A stretch of DNA of 64,000 nt, from contig JAALGZ010000003.1 of the NCBI GenBank assembly GCA_015227615.1, positions 1,240,001-1,304,000 of the forward strand, in the 5' to 3' direction. Below the pieces are notes generated by a model. That model was not told where the DNA came from. It did not search any database and worked only from the letters and a program-made list of their open reading frames with translations. The first letter of the stretch is position 1; the number at the start of each line of letters is the position of its first letter. This DNA is from Labyrinthula sp. Ha. Lineage: Eukaryota > Sar > Bigyra > Labyrinthulida > Labyrinthulaceae. Shown here in pieces: positions 43,231 to 54,757 of this stretch. Position numbers and translations under genes: made by a program.

Positions 43231-43346
43231 GGTTAGTTTTCTGTGTTTTTTCTTCTGAAATATCAGTTGTAATTCAAGATTTTGGGAAATTAATATTTTG
43301 GGAAATCAAAGAAAAGGGAAATTGAAAACGGAAATCAACAAAAAAG
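43231..43346. promoter_or_regulatory. Divergent promoter with repeated GGGAAAT motif
   Basis: The 116 bp between the EDR2-C and subunit d start codons hold two exact copies of ATTTTGGGAAAT (43279-43290, 43295-43306), a third GGGAAAT (43316-43322) and a GGAAAT near 43331. The copies are spaced at 9-21 bp, which suggests a binding site for the same factor. The same 12-mer occurs upstream of the megaprotein gene. Confidence 0.5.
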
Positions 43347-43850
43347 ATGAACAAGTTATTCAGGACAAGTTTGAGAAATTTCACAGCAGATGCAGCAAAT
43401 TACGTTGGCATTCACAATAGATTAAAGACTCAAGGGTTAAGACATGATTTGCAGGCTTTAAGAAACCTAATTGATGATATTGGTGCGAGAAAGACCGCGG
43501 CTTCCAAAGAGTCTACGATAATTGACTTTGATTTCTATAGACAGAATATTTCAAACACTGCGTTGGTTGATGATTTTGAAAAGAAATTTAACCAGATGAA
43601 GTATGATCCTGCGTCACACGGTGAACTCACAGGATTTAACTTTACCGATCTTTTGGCACAGGCAAAAGTAGAGAAAGAAAATGCAGAGAAAAAGATTGTA
43701 GAGCTAGAAGAGCTTTTGGAGAAAGTTAAATCCAACAGAACTACTGAAGAAACAACAGTAGATGAAGTCATGAAGTTATTCCCTGACATTGAGAAGGAGA
43801 TTCAAGCTGAAAACAAATCTCATGACTTTGGTAAGAACGTAGTGAATTAA
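43347..43850 (+). CDS. ATP5H: Mitochondrial ATP synthase subunit d
   Basis: Subunit d of the peripheral stalk of mitochondrial F1Fo ATP synthase, 167 residues, no intron. The N-terminus MNKLFRTSLRNFTADAANYVG is basic and hydroxylated, fitting matrix targeting. The conserved core IIDFDFYRQNISNTALVDDFEKKFNQMKYD (about 52-81) is the best family match. A coiled-coil helix (about 108-133, EKENAEKKIVELEELLEKVK) follows, then TVDEVMKLFPDIEKEI, the usual end. Length is typical. It works in the same complex that the ATP11-family chaperone encoded at 20.2 kb helps to assemble. The start is the only ATG in a suitable position, 24 nt after a GGGAAAT motif in the shared divergent promoter. Confidence 0.9.
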   Translation: MNKLFRTSLRNFTADAANYVGIHNRLKTQGLRHDLQALRNLIDDIGARKTAASKESTIIDFDFYRQNISNTALVDDFEKKFNQMKYDPASHGELTGFNFTDLLAQAKVEKENAEKKIVELEELLEKVKSNRTTEETTVDEVMKLFPDIEKEIQAENKSHDFGKNVVN

Positions 43851-44636
43851 TCTTAATGAGATCAGTTTCCACTCTCATAATCTAAGAAGACATAATCTAT
43901 ATTTTTTCACTGGAAAATGTTTCACATTGCCTTTCCAGTAGGTTCCTAAAACAAATGGAGATCAACATGGCTAGTATATATCAACAAAGCCAAACCTCAA
44001 ATGACAGATTAATTTGCCTGCTTCACAGCCGAGAGAATTTCAAGACCTTTTAAACCCTGAGAATATTAGAATACAAAACCTTGGCATAAACACTTTGACT
44101 TTATTCATCAAGAGGTAACTGGTGATGACGAGAATTAGATTTGGAAGAGGGAAGAAACTTTCTACATAGTAGATGCATAAAGAAACTTTTTTCTCAGGTG
44201 CCCAGTACTCTATAGAGAACTAAGTGAACAAAAATTCTTGGAAGAATTTCCAAGTAGATTTAGTTAATGAAAACTATGTTTTTGGAGCAACTTTTTGGTC
44301 CCCTGTATTATTTATCCTGTATCAGTGGTTTTGAAACTCATATAAAATCTAGTAGAAATAACTTGCAGTTTATATATATCCAGCTAACTTGTCATAACAG
44401 TAAAGTAATTGGTAGATATAAATATATACTGTCTTAGATTATTATTAGCTCACTAGAGAATAATGAAGAAGAAAAAAAAAAGAAAACTCCTTTCACGGAC
44501 ATCAGAGTATTGGAGACGTATTAAGAGCATTCGATGAACCTGGCACAAGGACAACACTCCTAGGAGAAATACCTTTGATACTAAGTGTTGAAGGGTTTCT
44601 TTGTAAATCAAATAATTTGCTTAATCAAATCTGATT
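43851..44636. other. Gene-free stretch between subunit d and the transposon block
   Basis: No gene or repeat is evident. It marks the right border of the host-gene region of this window. Confidence 0.45.
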
Positions 44637-44736
44637 CAGTACCAAAGTATTTTCATGTTGATAATAAACTCAAACATAACTACTCATACAAACGAAATAT
44701 AATTCATAAACTCAATTCTTTATTCAACATCTTTCC
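44637..44736 (-). repeat. Probable left LTR remnant of the outer copia element
   Basis: Related to 54658-54757 in the same orientation, sharing ACGAAATATAA-TCATAAAC and TTTATTCAACA. It lies just beyond the end of the copia RNase H region. Boundaries are approximate. Confidence 0.5.
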
Positions 44737-45227
44737 TTATATTTTGAAAACTTTATTACATATTTGAAGCATATTATTCTTTCCAAAGAGTTTGGTAAAT
44801 GGATCAGCTAGGTTCTCTGCAGTTTTATAGCTACATTAATTCTGTATTCTTTTCTTTATATTTTTGTGCAGCACATTTGTACTTCGAAATTATATGCTCT
44901 CCAGCATGTTGTGTAATTTCTCCTTTGCACATTCACAGAGCACCTTGATTGTCAACAAAATACGAGTTGCTATTCTTATCTTGAGTTCTTTCAACGTTTC
45001 ATATACAGCTTGTAGTTCCTTCCAGATAAACTAATTCCAATCTATTTAGCAATTGCTGAATTTCTTGAGTAAATAGGTTTCAGTTTGCTTCTGTATGATA
45101 TTATTCTTGAGAGAGATGATGTTTCCATAAACAGTTTTATCTTCTTTTCCATTAGCATGAGAGCTTACGACCATCAGGTAAACCATATTTGTTTCATTGA
45201 GTTTTTCATGTACAAGACAGTAATCTC

Positions 45228-45530
45228 TGTTAAGTTGGTAGTATAGAACTCGGTTATGAAAATCTTAATTTTTAACAAAGATATTCCGAGTCGAAACAAA
45301 CTACCTTTTTCTGCTATTTCTTATTATTTTCTTTTTAATTTTGCTTTTTCTTTTTTTTACCTGCTTCTTGTTACCTTCCCTTATTATACCTCCATGGGTA
45401 CCAACTGCGCAAATACCAGGTACCTAATACTACCTTACCACTTCGGAACATAATAACTTCACTAAGAAGACCTCCTATAAATACCCTTCTAGAAATCAAC
45501 TAACTACGCAAATATACTTGGTATACAACA
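45228..45530 (-). repeat. 3' LTR of the Ty3/gypsy element
   Basis: A 303-bp LTR nearly identical to 49740-50039. On the plus strand it runs from TGTTAAGTTGG to GGTATACAACA. The target duplication ATCTC lies directly to its left. Confidence 0.92.
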
Positions 45531-48500
45531 GCCTCCTCCACTGCTTATTCACCTGAATAAGCCTTATCCAAATTCTGTCTTGCTACTTGAATTTCTTCTC
45601 CATCTAGATCAATAGTGTAGACATTTGCCCCCTTCTTATTTAATATCTTAAATGGCCCTCTCTTTTCTGCAAACTTCTTTTGGCTTGTTGCTTTATGATA
45701 AACCCAATCCCCTATTTCAAATTCTTCCTCTTCTTTTTCTTTTCTTGAATCCAATTTTGGGGAAATCCTTACTTGATGACCTGAATGAAATGACTCCAAA
45801 GGGGATTTTTTGCAATCTTTTTTGCAACCTATATTCAATTTATACGAGATATAGGGTAAAAGATCTACCCAATCCTCATTTCCTTCTTCTTTTTATATCT
45901 TTTTCTGTTCAGTTAAAAGACGATGACTGCGCTCCACTATTCCATTTTGCCACGGTGCGTATATCCCCGAAAAAGTCTGTTCTACTTTATAGCGGTTCAT
46001 CCAGTCTTTTATCATCTCAGCACGGAATTCATTATCAGCGTGTACCTCTCGGGGATAACCGTAGCGTAAGCACCATTCCTTTTCCAAAACATTAACTATT
46101 TCACTCGCATATTTACTCTTGATCTGGAAAAACATCATAAATCTAGTGTGGTGACAAACCACGGACAAGACTGCATTAAAACCTCTTAACTGTCTCAGAC
46201 TTCCCGAACCATATATGTCAATCGAAACAAATTCGTTTGGCGCTGTAGTTTCTCCTATTCTTCCTGCTTTTTCTGCGGGTCTGGAAAACGATTTCGACTT
46301 CTTACAAATGTTGCACCCTTTAACAAAGTCACTAACATCTTTTTGCCATCCGGGCCAATAGTACAGCTTCTTTACCAACTCTGCACTTCTCACTATTCCA
46401 AGGTGGCTTGTCCTAATATCTTCTGTATGTATTTTCTTTAAAAGTGATTCCACGTTACTTCTTGGGATGAGAACCCTATTCCGATAATAAAGAGTATCCT
46501 TATCCATAGTAAGGTCTTTCGTTTTGTAAACGCTACGATCAAAAACGAAAGAATCCAACTCTCTGTTTGATAGGTAGTGCTTATAAAAGTCATCCTTTGT
46601 CAAGTTGCTTTGTACACTTCTTCTAATGAATAATAGATATCTGCTGAAAAAGTCGGCTTTATTCTTCTCCCCTGGTATTACCTTCACGTTGATCTGGTAG
46701 GGAGCTAAACGCATAGCATAATTTGAACATCTATGTGGATGCTGCACCTCCGCCAGCCACTTTAGGCTTGCTTGATCTACTCTAACCTCTACGTCCTTTG
46801 CAAAGATATATATTCTGAAGTCTTCTAAGCTTTCCACGAGTCCTATCATTTCTTTTTCCGGTATTCCTTTGCCTAACTCTTCAGGCCGAAACTTCCTGCT
46901 AGAATAGGATATAATATGGGGCTTTTTGTCGTATTCTTGAACCAGTACCCCCCTACTCCAAACTTGGAAGCATCAGAATAAACAATAAATGGATGCTTAA
47001 AGTTTGGATGTTGTAAAACCGGGGCCTCTATCATAGCTAACTTCATATTTTCAAACGCTCCGTCTGCTTGGTTGTTTCAATCCTCTTTAACTTTTTTATC
47101 TTCCTTCAGTAAATCGGTAAGTGGTTTTATTTTATTCGAGAAATGTGGAATGTATCGACGCTGCCAATTCAAAACTCCAATAAAACTTCTTAAAGATTTC
47201 TTATCTGTAGGCTTCTCCAGCTTTTTTATCTTTTCAAGATAGTCTTGTCCTATTTTCCACCCCTTTTTACTAACAATTTTTCCTAGAAACTTTACTTCTC
47301 TTGCTCCTATCTTTACCTTGCTCAATTTAACTTTTGCATTTACCTCGGTTAACAGATCTAAAATCTCATTTACATCTTTTAAGTGCGTTTGTAAAGTACC
47401 AGAAGTATAAATAAGGATATCATCCGCATAAACTATGACCGAAGTCATATATTTATCCTTCAAAATATTTGTCAGAACTCCTTGCAAAATAGAGGTAGAT
47501 ATACAGCAACCCATCGGGAGTGCTGTATATTGGTAAAGGCGACCGGAACTTGCTGCGAAAGCCGTATACGGCCTACTGGATTCTTTAAGCGGTATTTGAA
47601 AAAAACTTTCACGAAGATCCAAAGTAGAAAAGTATTCAGCCTGGTGCACGGCTAAGCGGATATCCTCATCTCTCGGTAACGTGTTCGCACCCTGGTCCAA
47701 CAACTTATTTAATTCCAGGAAGGGCGTTACGATCCTCCAGTTCTTCTTAATCTTACCGGAACTATCGACGGTATCTGGTTTTTTTACTGGAAAGATAGTT
47801 GCCCGCCAAGTCGATACACTTTGTTCTATGAAGTTCTTCTGTAGCGCATCTTCGATCCATTTATTCACCACCTTTATTTCTGAATGAGATAGCGGCCTGA
47901 GTGGCATGAATCGAGGTGTGGAGATATCTTCAGCTTCCTTAAATTGAAATTCCATTTTATCGACTTTTAATTTTCCAGCTTGAAATGCCTCTGAGAACAA
48001 TACTTCGTGCTTGTTAAGTATTTGTAACATATTATCCTTTTCTTGTTTGATTTTATCTTCTTCTTCTTTGCTCTTAGCATTCTTTAATTTAATTTTACAT
48101 ATTGTATCTACCTCCTCTTGTAGAGCTCCTAAAATGTTCTCGTTTTTCTTCGTTTTCTCCACTAAACCTGATACTAAATCAGAATCCGAACTCAAGAAAT
48201 ACATCGCCTTTTCATTACTGTTTATCAATTTAATCTCATACAGCTGTATTCCGAAAATGTCGACAACCTCCGAACCAAAAGACAACTTATTGCTCTTGTT
48301 ATCCACTATCGCTCCACCTAGAATATCCATTTCCAATATCAACAATGCTGTGGAGTTTTCGACGATGACCACCCGTGTCCAGAAAACTAAGTTGCCAATT
48401 TCCAATATTATCGGTACTCCTCCAACTATGTCTATGTTGCTGCTATCAACCCCTTTAATCCTACAATCTTCGTCTTGACGTAATCTCCAACTTTCTGAGA

Positions 48501-49739
48501 GCAAATTAAATAACTCCAAGGATATAACACAAACCTCTGCACAGGTGTCAATTATTCTTGTAACTATCATGACTGAAATTTTCACCTGAAATTCTCTGAG
48601 AACATGTTCCTTTGTGCTAACCGTTAACCCAACCAGTTTGTTCTCTTTTGTCCATTGAGTTATTTTCGGAATACTCTGTTCCGTCGATGGTTTATTACTA
48701 CGTAACCTTAAATCCAAACGTCTTTGAGAACGCATAATGGAAGCAAAAATTTGGTCATGATATTTAGACAAATGTGGACCAGAACAGGTTTCACAGGCAG
48801 GTACCACATTGCAGTCACAAGCCCATCTATTATTCGCATTCTTGTACATTTCCCGTCACATTTAAAACATCTATGGAGTCCAACATAAGAAATCACTGGG
48901 TTACTTCCCATTGGAGCTGAATTCTAGGTCAACAACAACTTCTTCTGTTCAGAATTATGTAAAGATTTATAGCTTTCTTCAGCCTCACTGGAAAAAATTC
49001 TTATTTTCTCCAAGCCCCAAGTCTCTGGATTACTTATCGCCGCTTTTGTTTTCCAAACGTCAATTAACTTTCCTACAAAGGCCCATTCCAAGCCCAAATT
49101 AAGTTTTATGTGTTCGAATATTCTATCTCTAGACCAGAGCTTTCCTTGCCACTTTTCTCCGCCATCGTTACATTTTAAGTTGAACGCTTCTACTACTGCA
49201 ACAAATTTACATATATTTTCAGTCCTAGACAAAGCTGGATCCAACTTGAAAGAACTTATCTGGCACTTTGCTAGGTTAAGTTCTTCAAGAGAATTATATC
49301 TTTTGTAATTTGCGGATAAAAACTGCTCAAAACCTAGTTCATTCCATGGATCTAACGCCCTTAAAATAGACCAGGGAACAACCTTTTTTAGTTCTACGAA
49401 AATCTGTTCCGAATCATATTTCTTAGCCAGTTTCTGGGCCTCGCGCATAAGGTAGACCATCCTTCCTGAAACATCGCCGTTTAGAAAGTCTTTTTCAGCA
49501 ACTTTAGGGAACGGAGCATTAGGACAGCTATCAAGGTTTGGTATGTTATTTGTAGGTGCTGTCTCTGAGGGTGGTGTTGGATGTTGTTGCTGTATCCTTT
49601 TGCAGCACCTGAAGTTTTTTAAGCTTTTCTTGTATGACCTTTATCCGAGGAAGTATGTCCTCTTGCTCCATGTTCTGTGTGCCTGCTAGTTTTTTTTGCT
49701 TTCTCGAAGTTTGTCTCGTACCTACCATAAAAATTAAGA

Positions 49740-50039
49740 TGTTAAGTTGGTAGTATATAACTCGATTATGAAAATCTTAATTTTTAACAAAGATATTCCG
49801 AGTTGAAACAAACTACCTTTTTCTATTTTTTTTATTATTTTCTTTTTAATTTTGCTTTTTGTTTTTTACCTGCTTCTTGTTACCTTCCCTTATTATACCT
49901 CCATGGGTACCAACTGTGTAAATACCAGGTACCTAATACTACCTTACCACTTCGGAACATAATAACTTCACTAAGAAGACCTCCTATAAATACCCTTCTA
50001 GAAATCAACTAACTACGCAAATATACTTGGTATACAACA
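49740..50039 (-). repeat. 5' LTR of the Ty3/gypsy element
   Basis: A 300-bp LTR matching 45228-45530 and followed by the second ATCTC target copy (50040-50044). The element's own promoter would lie in this LTR. Confidence 0.92.
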
Positions 50040-51866
50040 ATCTCTCGTATTTTGAAGGTACGTAAATAATTGTTTTGCTTGATTCATAACAAGTTTCGTC
50101 GGATGCGACATAGATGTTGCCAGTGCTTGAACTGCATATGAAATATCTGGTCTTCTGGTGATAGCTATATAGTTGGTGAATCCAACCATTTGCTGATATT
50201 CTTGTTCATATTTCACTTTTGAACTCGTATCCTTGGACATATTCATGTCAATTGGAGTGCTCGCAGTTTGTACTAGTTCATTTTCCATCTTGCGTTTTCT
50301 ATGTTCGATAATAATCTGAAACTCTATATTGCAAACATAGCAGTTTTTTGGACCTTTAGTTAAACGTGTTCCAATATATGTGTCAGTAATTTCATTGCTT
50401 TTTAACTTATAATTCTTCTTCAAGAGATTTTAAAATTCATTCACTTTGGATTCAATTTCAGAATACAGTAAGTCATCAATGTAAACCAAAATAATTATCT
50501 TCTTCCCTGCTCCATCTCAGAAAAGATATCTTTCTCCTGCTACTGGTTTTAGTTCTAGCGTATTTAGACTGTCCCTTCGTGTTTCATACTAGATTTTTGG
50601 AGCTTGGCAAAGTTAATAATTTGAAGTTGAAAACTTTCATACTTTCTTTTTTAGTTCTCATTGTGGGTTTTCTTTCGGTAATTCTAGGTAAATGTCATTG
50701 GGAAGAGACCCATAGGCAAAGGCAGCTGTGATGTCCATCTGTCTAATCCACATCTTAAAGCCAACAGGAACACATAGAAGTATTTTGATAGTGGCTATTG
50801 GTGCTACCGGAGCATAGAAACTGGCATCTCGATATTTAAATTGACTTCTGTCTTTGTTGTCGTTGGTGTAAAGTCGGGCTCTAGCAACCCAATTCCAATA
50901 GAAGTCCTTCTTTATTTTGAATAATTTAACTAGTGGAATAGGTCTTTCGGGAGGCTGTGGACTATCTACAAAAGCAAATATCTCCATGTTCTGAAGGACA
51001 TTAAGTTCCTTTATGTATACTTGCTGCCAATACATTCTGTCGCTTCTGTAGCATACCAGCAAGATTGCTTTAGGTGGTATTGTTCAATGCTAGATTTTAT
51101 TGGCTATATTATTGATATTGTTTTTTTTTGGATTTGAGGTTTCTTTTGATATCATTGGCTGAATTTATGCCCACTAGTTTAATTGTTGCCTTCCGATTTT
51201 TGTATGCATGTACTATTTTATGCGTGCTAATTAAGGAGTTTCACAGAAGTTTGGAATTGCCAAAACTTATGCATTTTGTGATGTTTTGGAACTCGGAGAA
51301 TTTGAAGCAGATAAAAGACGACTTTCTAAAGTTGGAATGTTGAATGAAAGTGATTCAGATATACCGGACTCTATGTCGGACGCTTAGTAGTATTTATGTT
51401 CTTGAAGTTGGATGTTTAGGAGTTTTTGTTAACGATATCTTTGATGTATTGTTTTCTGCGGTATTCTTCACGTCTTTTGGTGAAAGGGATATGAATTTAT
51501 TGTATACTGCGCGGATCGTTCCGTTTTCATCCAGCTGGATAGATTGAAAATCTTGGTGATTGTTGGTCTTTAACTTAAGGAAATATATCCTTTTGATTAT
51601 CATTTCCCAATTATATTACTAGAGCTGTGGCCGATAATTTTGCTTTTTTTTGTTTGACAGCAAATTATCTTGCGCCAAACAGTTTTATATTGTCAAGGTT
51701 GGTTGGAGTTCTGTTAGATATTTCAAAAGAAGATTGATTTAACTGTTCTGTTATTCTGTTGAGGATATAGCATGACTGAGCTATTGCAAAGTATCAGAAA
51801 TGTTCTGCTAAGCTTCCCTGAAGGGGAAACGCGCGCACCATAGATATGATAGTTTGATTCTGTCTT

Positions 51867-52175
51867 TGTTGTGTATCAAGTATGTTTGCGTTGTTGGTTT
51901 CGTTAGTTGCTTTCCAGAAGGGTATTTATAGGAGGTCTTTTTAGTGAAGTTATTATGTTCCGAAGTGGTAAAGTAGTATTAGGTACCTGGTATTTACGCA
52001 GTTGGTACCCATGGAGGTATAATAAGGGAAGGTAACAAGAAGCAGGTAAAAAACAAAAAGCAAAATTAAAAAGAAAATAATAAAAAAAATAGAAAAAGGT
52101 AGTTTGTTTCAACTCGGAATATCTTTGTTAAAAATTAAGATTTTCATAATCGAGTTTTATTCTACCAAGTTAGCA
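51867..52175 (+). repeat. Solo LTR of the same Ty3/gypsy family, inverted
   Basis: A 309-bp copy of the same LTR in the opposite orientation, flanked by a perfect 5-bp target duplication GTCTT (51862-51866 and 52176-52180). No internal region remains, so it is the product of LTR-LTR recombination at an independent insertion. It differs more from the two LTRs than they do from each other, so it is probably older. It lies inside the decayed copia element. Confidence 0.9.
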
Positions 52176-54657
52176 GTCTTTCTATATGACAATTCTCAGA
52201 TGGACTGTAGCCATTGGAGTACTCTCATTTTATTCACTTTTAGTACAGTAGTGATCCAAGTTCTTGAACTTTGTGCCATTTTCCGAGGATACACTTCACA
52301 GGTTTTTATGTTATTCTTGTATTTTCTTTATTGGATTAATGAGTTTGTTGGATATTATATCCTTCTTCTAACTAGGGTTGGGAGTAAATATCCGGTAAAT
52401 TTTCACACTGAAAGATTGATCCTTACGAAGTTTTGAAAAGATAGCGGAAATGGCCCCATAGTATAGGCGCGAAAATTTTCAAAGGGATTTGTTCCTTTAG
52501 TAAGGAAGAAGTTGAATAGTCAGCTGCTTTCTTTCTGCGTCTTTGGATAAGTTTCTATAGAGCATCCTATGCAAAAATCTTGCTTCATACTGTTTTTACC
52601 ATTTTTAGGATGTTTTCAGTGTGAAGATTCCCAAGTCTGTAACGAGATAAGTCGGATGGTGATATGTTGAGTTTGTTCAGACCAATTTTGTTTTCTTTGA
52701 TTTTTAATGAAATCAAGAAAATAGTGATTGTTTTTTTATCAAGTTGTGCTGCAATGAGTTCGTCTTCTACCATACTGACTTCTTTTTTATTTTTAACGAT
52801 GAAGTAATTGACATTAATAAGATTAGGTTCGGATATAATGGTTTGCTTGATATTGGGTATGTAAATCACTTTTAGGAGAAATATCGCTGCACTGTTATTT
52901 AGGAGAAATTTAAAAGATCATTGAACTGTATCAACACACTTAGTTTGAAGAGTACCATATATCTTGACGTTTTTCATTATCTCTGAATTTGATAGAATAT
53001 AATTATTTCGTGTCACATGCTGAGTTTTACCTGAATCAACCAAACAGCAAAGATAATTTTCCTTGAATCTGCATGTACATTTTACTTTTGAGATGCATAT
53101 ATCTTTTATTTTCGCTTCAAGTGTTATAAGTGAATAGTCAGCATATGCTGGATGTTGGTTCAACTAGAAAGCCACTTCCGAGTTTTCTACTTCTTTGTTT
53201 GGTAACTCATGTTTACTCGTTTCAGGTTCGAGAATGTAGCCGTATTTCAAGATGTTGATAATATTTACTCAGATAACTTACACTGTACACTCTCTATATT
53301 GGTGACTGTCGGTGCCACAGAGAAGATAAGCATGTTTCTCATTATGGCATGATTTAATGAAACAACCATCTAGCAATCGTTGAGATATCTTGTTTTTGTT
53401 TAAATATCTTCTTATTCTTATTGTTAGATGGCATGAAGTGTTATTGTTTGGATAAACTTACCTCTACTACTTTCACTCGAACGTTATTTACTCGTTTTTT
53501 TTAGTTGTCTCTGGGAATTTTAACGTAAATTTAGCATCGAACTTCAGGAAGACACTAATTGTGCCAGATTAAATATTACTGTTGCATATCAAGGTAGGGA
53601 AGTAGAACCTATATTCATTGATTCCCTTAATAGAATTTTCAGCTATATCTTTGGATTGGTGGCCACCATATAGACGGAACTCTGAGAGCTTTTTCAAAAG
53701 ATATTGCTGTAAAATGATAGGTCCCTATAGTCGATAATGTGAAATCTTCTTCTACCTTGGATTATTGCTATGTCGTTTTCCTATGTATTGTTAATACGGA
53801 TATACATCATACATTGAAACAAAGTTGGTCTGTTTTTCATATAGCGAGAAAGTTCTATGATAGTAGATCTTTTAAAAGCGTGCATTGCTTTAAGTTTCTT
53901 GAAATCTAGTCAGTTTTATTTTTGAGAAATAAATTTTAGGTCATAGTAGCATGGGATAACCAGTTTGTCTTGAACTACTACAGTTGCAGTCATAGATAAG
54001 TTCATTAGTTCAACTGCAGTATGCATAGAGTGGTCAGAACATATTTTAACTTTGCCAATATCATAATATCTCTTGGTATCTATATATTCAAAATTATCTG
54101 TTACGACTTTTCTAAGTGTTTTAGCTTGGGTTAATAGATATGGAGATGCTATTTTATATTGAACACTCATTTCCAGATGTTTCTTTCTGAGCTGCAATAG
54201 AATTGAAGTTTTTCAGTCTCTGAATGGGGGTCTAAATATTCTAGGCATTGGGAGTTTTTTCTTTGTTGGAAACCATATTTTTGTTATGGGTTTCTTCTTA
54301 TTTTGTTGTTCCAGCATTATTTTTGAATGGTACCTTTTTTCGTGGTAACATCATATCATGTATGGTAGAAACAGAAAAATTGGCAATAAATATAAAATAT
54401 AAGTTCTTGAACTGGTACCGATCTTCCACGAAAAACTTAAAGCCTTAAAGTTAATGATAATTAAAGGGCTTTTTAATCCAGATCAAAGCAAATCGAGTTC
54501 CTCAAGCAATTTTTATCTAGATGTTTGTCTCTTTCTAGACTTTCGTAGAATCCAAACTTGAGTGAGGCGAGAAAGTTTATTCAGTGATAGACTGAGGCTC
54601 TTAATGTGTTAAATGATTTTTTCATAAAGCAAGTATTTTTCATAATAATGTCTGCTC

Positions 54658-54757
54658 CAGTACCACAGTACTTTCTCGTTAACTATACACTTAAATAAAA
54701 CTACTTATATAAACGAAATATAAATCATAAACCAACTTCTTTATTCAACAATAATCC
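54658..54757 (-). repeat. Probable right LTR remnant of the outer copia element
   Basis: Partner of 44637-44736, placed just upstream of the gag-like region in the reading direction of the element. Boundaries are approximate. Confidence 0.5.

Larger units (their letters stand above)
45228..50039 (-). mobile_element. Ty3/gypsy LTR retrotransposon, both LTRs and target duplication
   Basis: A 4.8-kb element on the minus strand with two LTRs of about 300 bp (TG...CA ends) and a 5-bp target duplication ATCTC (45223-45227 and 50040-50044). From right to left it holds a gag region (about 48.9-49.7 kb), a zinc-finger and protease region, reverse transcriptase with YADDIL, RNase H, and an integrase with an HHCC finger and the DNEF and NGIVERSH segments. 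Reverse transcriptase before integrase places it in Ty3/gypsy. The LTRs differ at roughly ten sites by eye (about 3%), so it is fairly young. The coding region is broken in a handful of places. It inserted into the RNase H region of an older copia element. Confidence 0.92.
44637..54757 (-). mobile_element. Decayed Ty1/copia element with nested insertions
   Basis: Reading right to left: gag-like sequence (about 54 kb), a protease-like stretch with VDSGKTQHVT (about 53 kb), the pre-integrase region (about 52.7 kb), reverse transcriptase (about 50.7-51.1 kb) and RNase H, whose two parts flank the younger insertion at 45.2-50.0 kb. Related sequences of about 100 bp at 44637-44736 and 54658-54757 (roughly three-quarters identical by eye) are probably the remains of its LTRs, though their exact ends are unclear. 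Without the two inserted elements it would be about 5 kb, a normal copia length. It is broken in many places and looks old. Confidence 0.7.
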
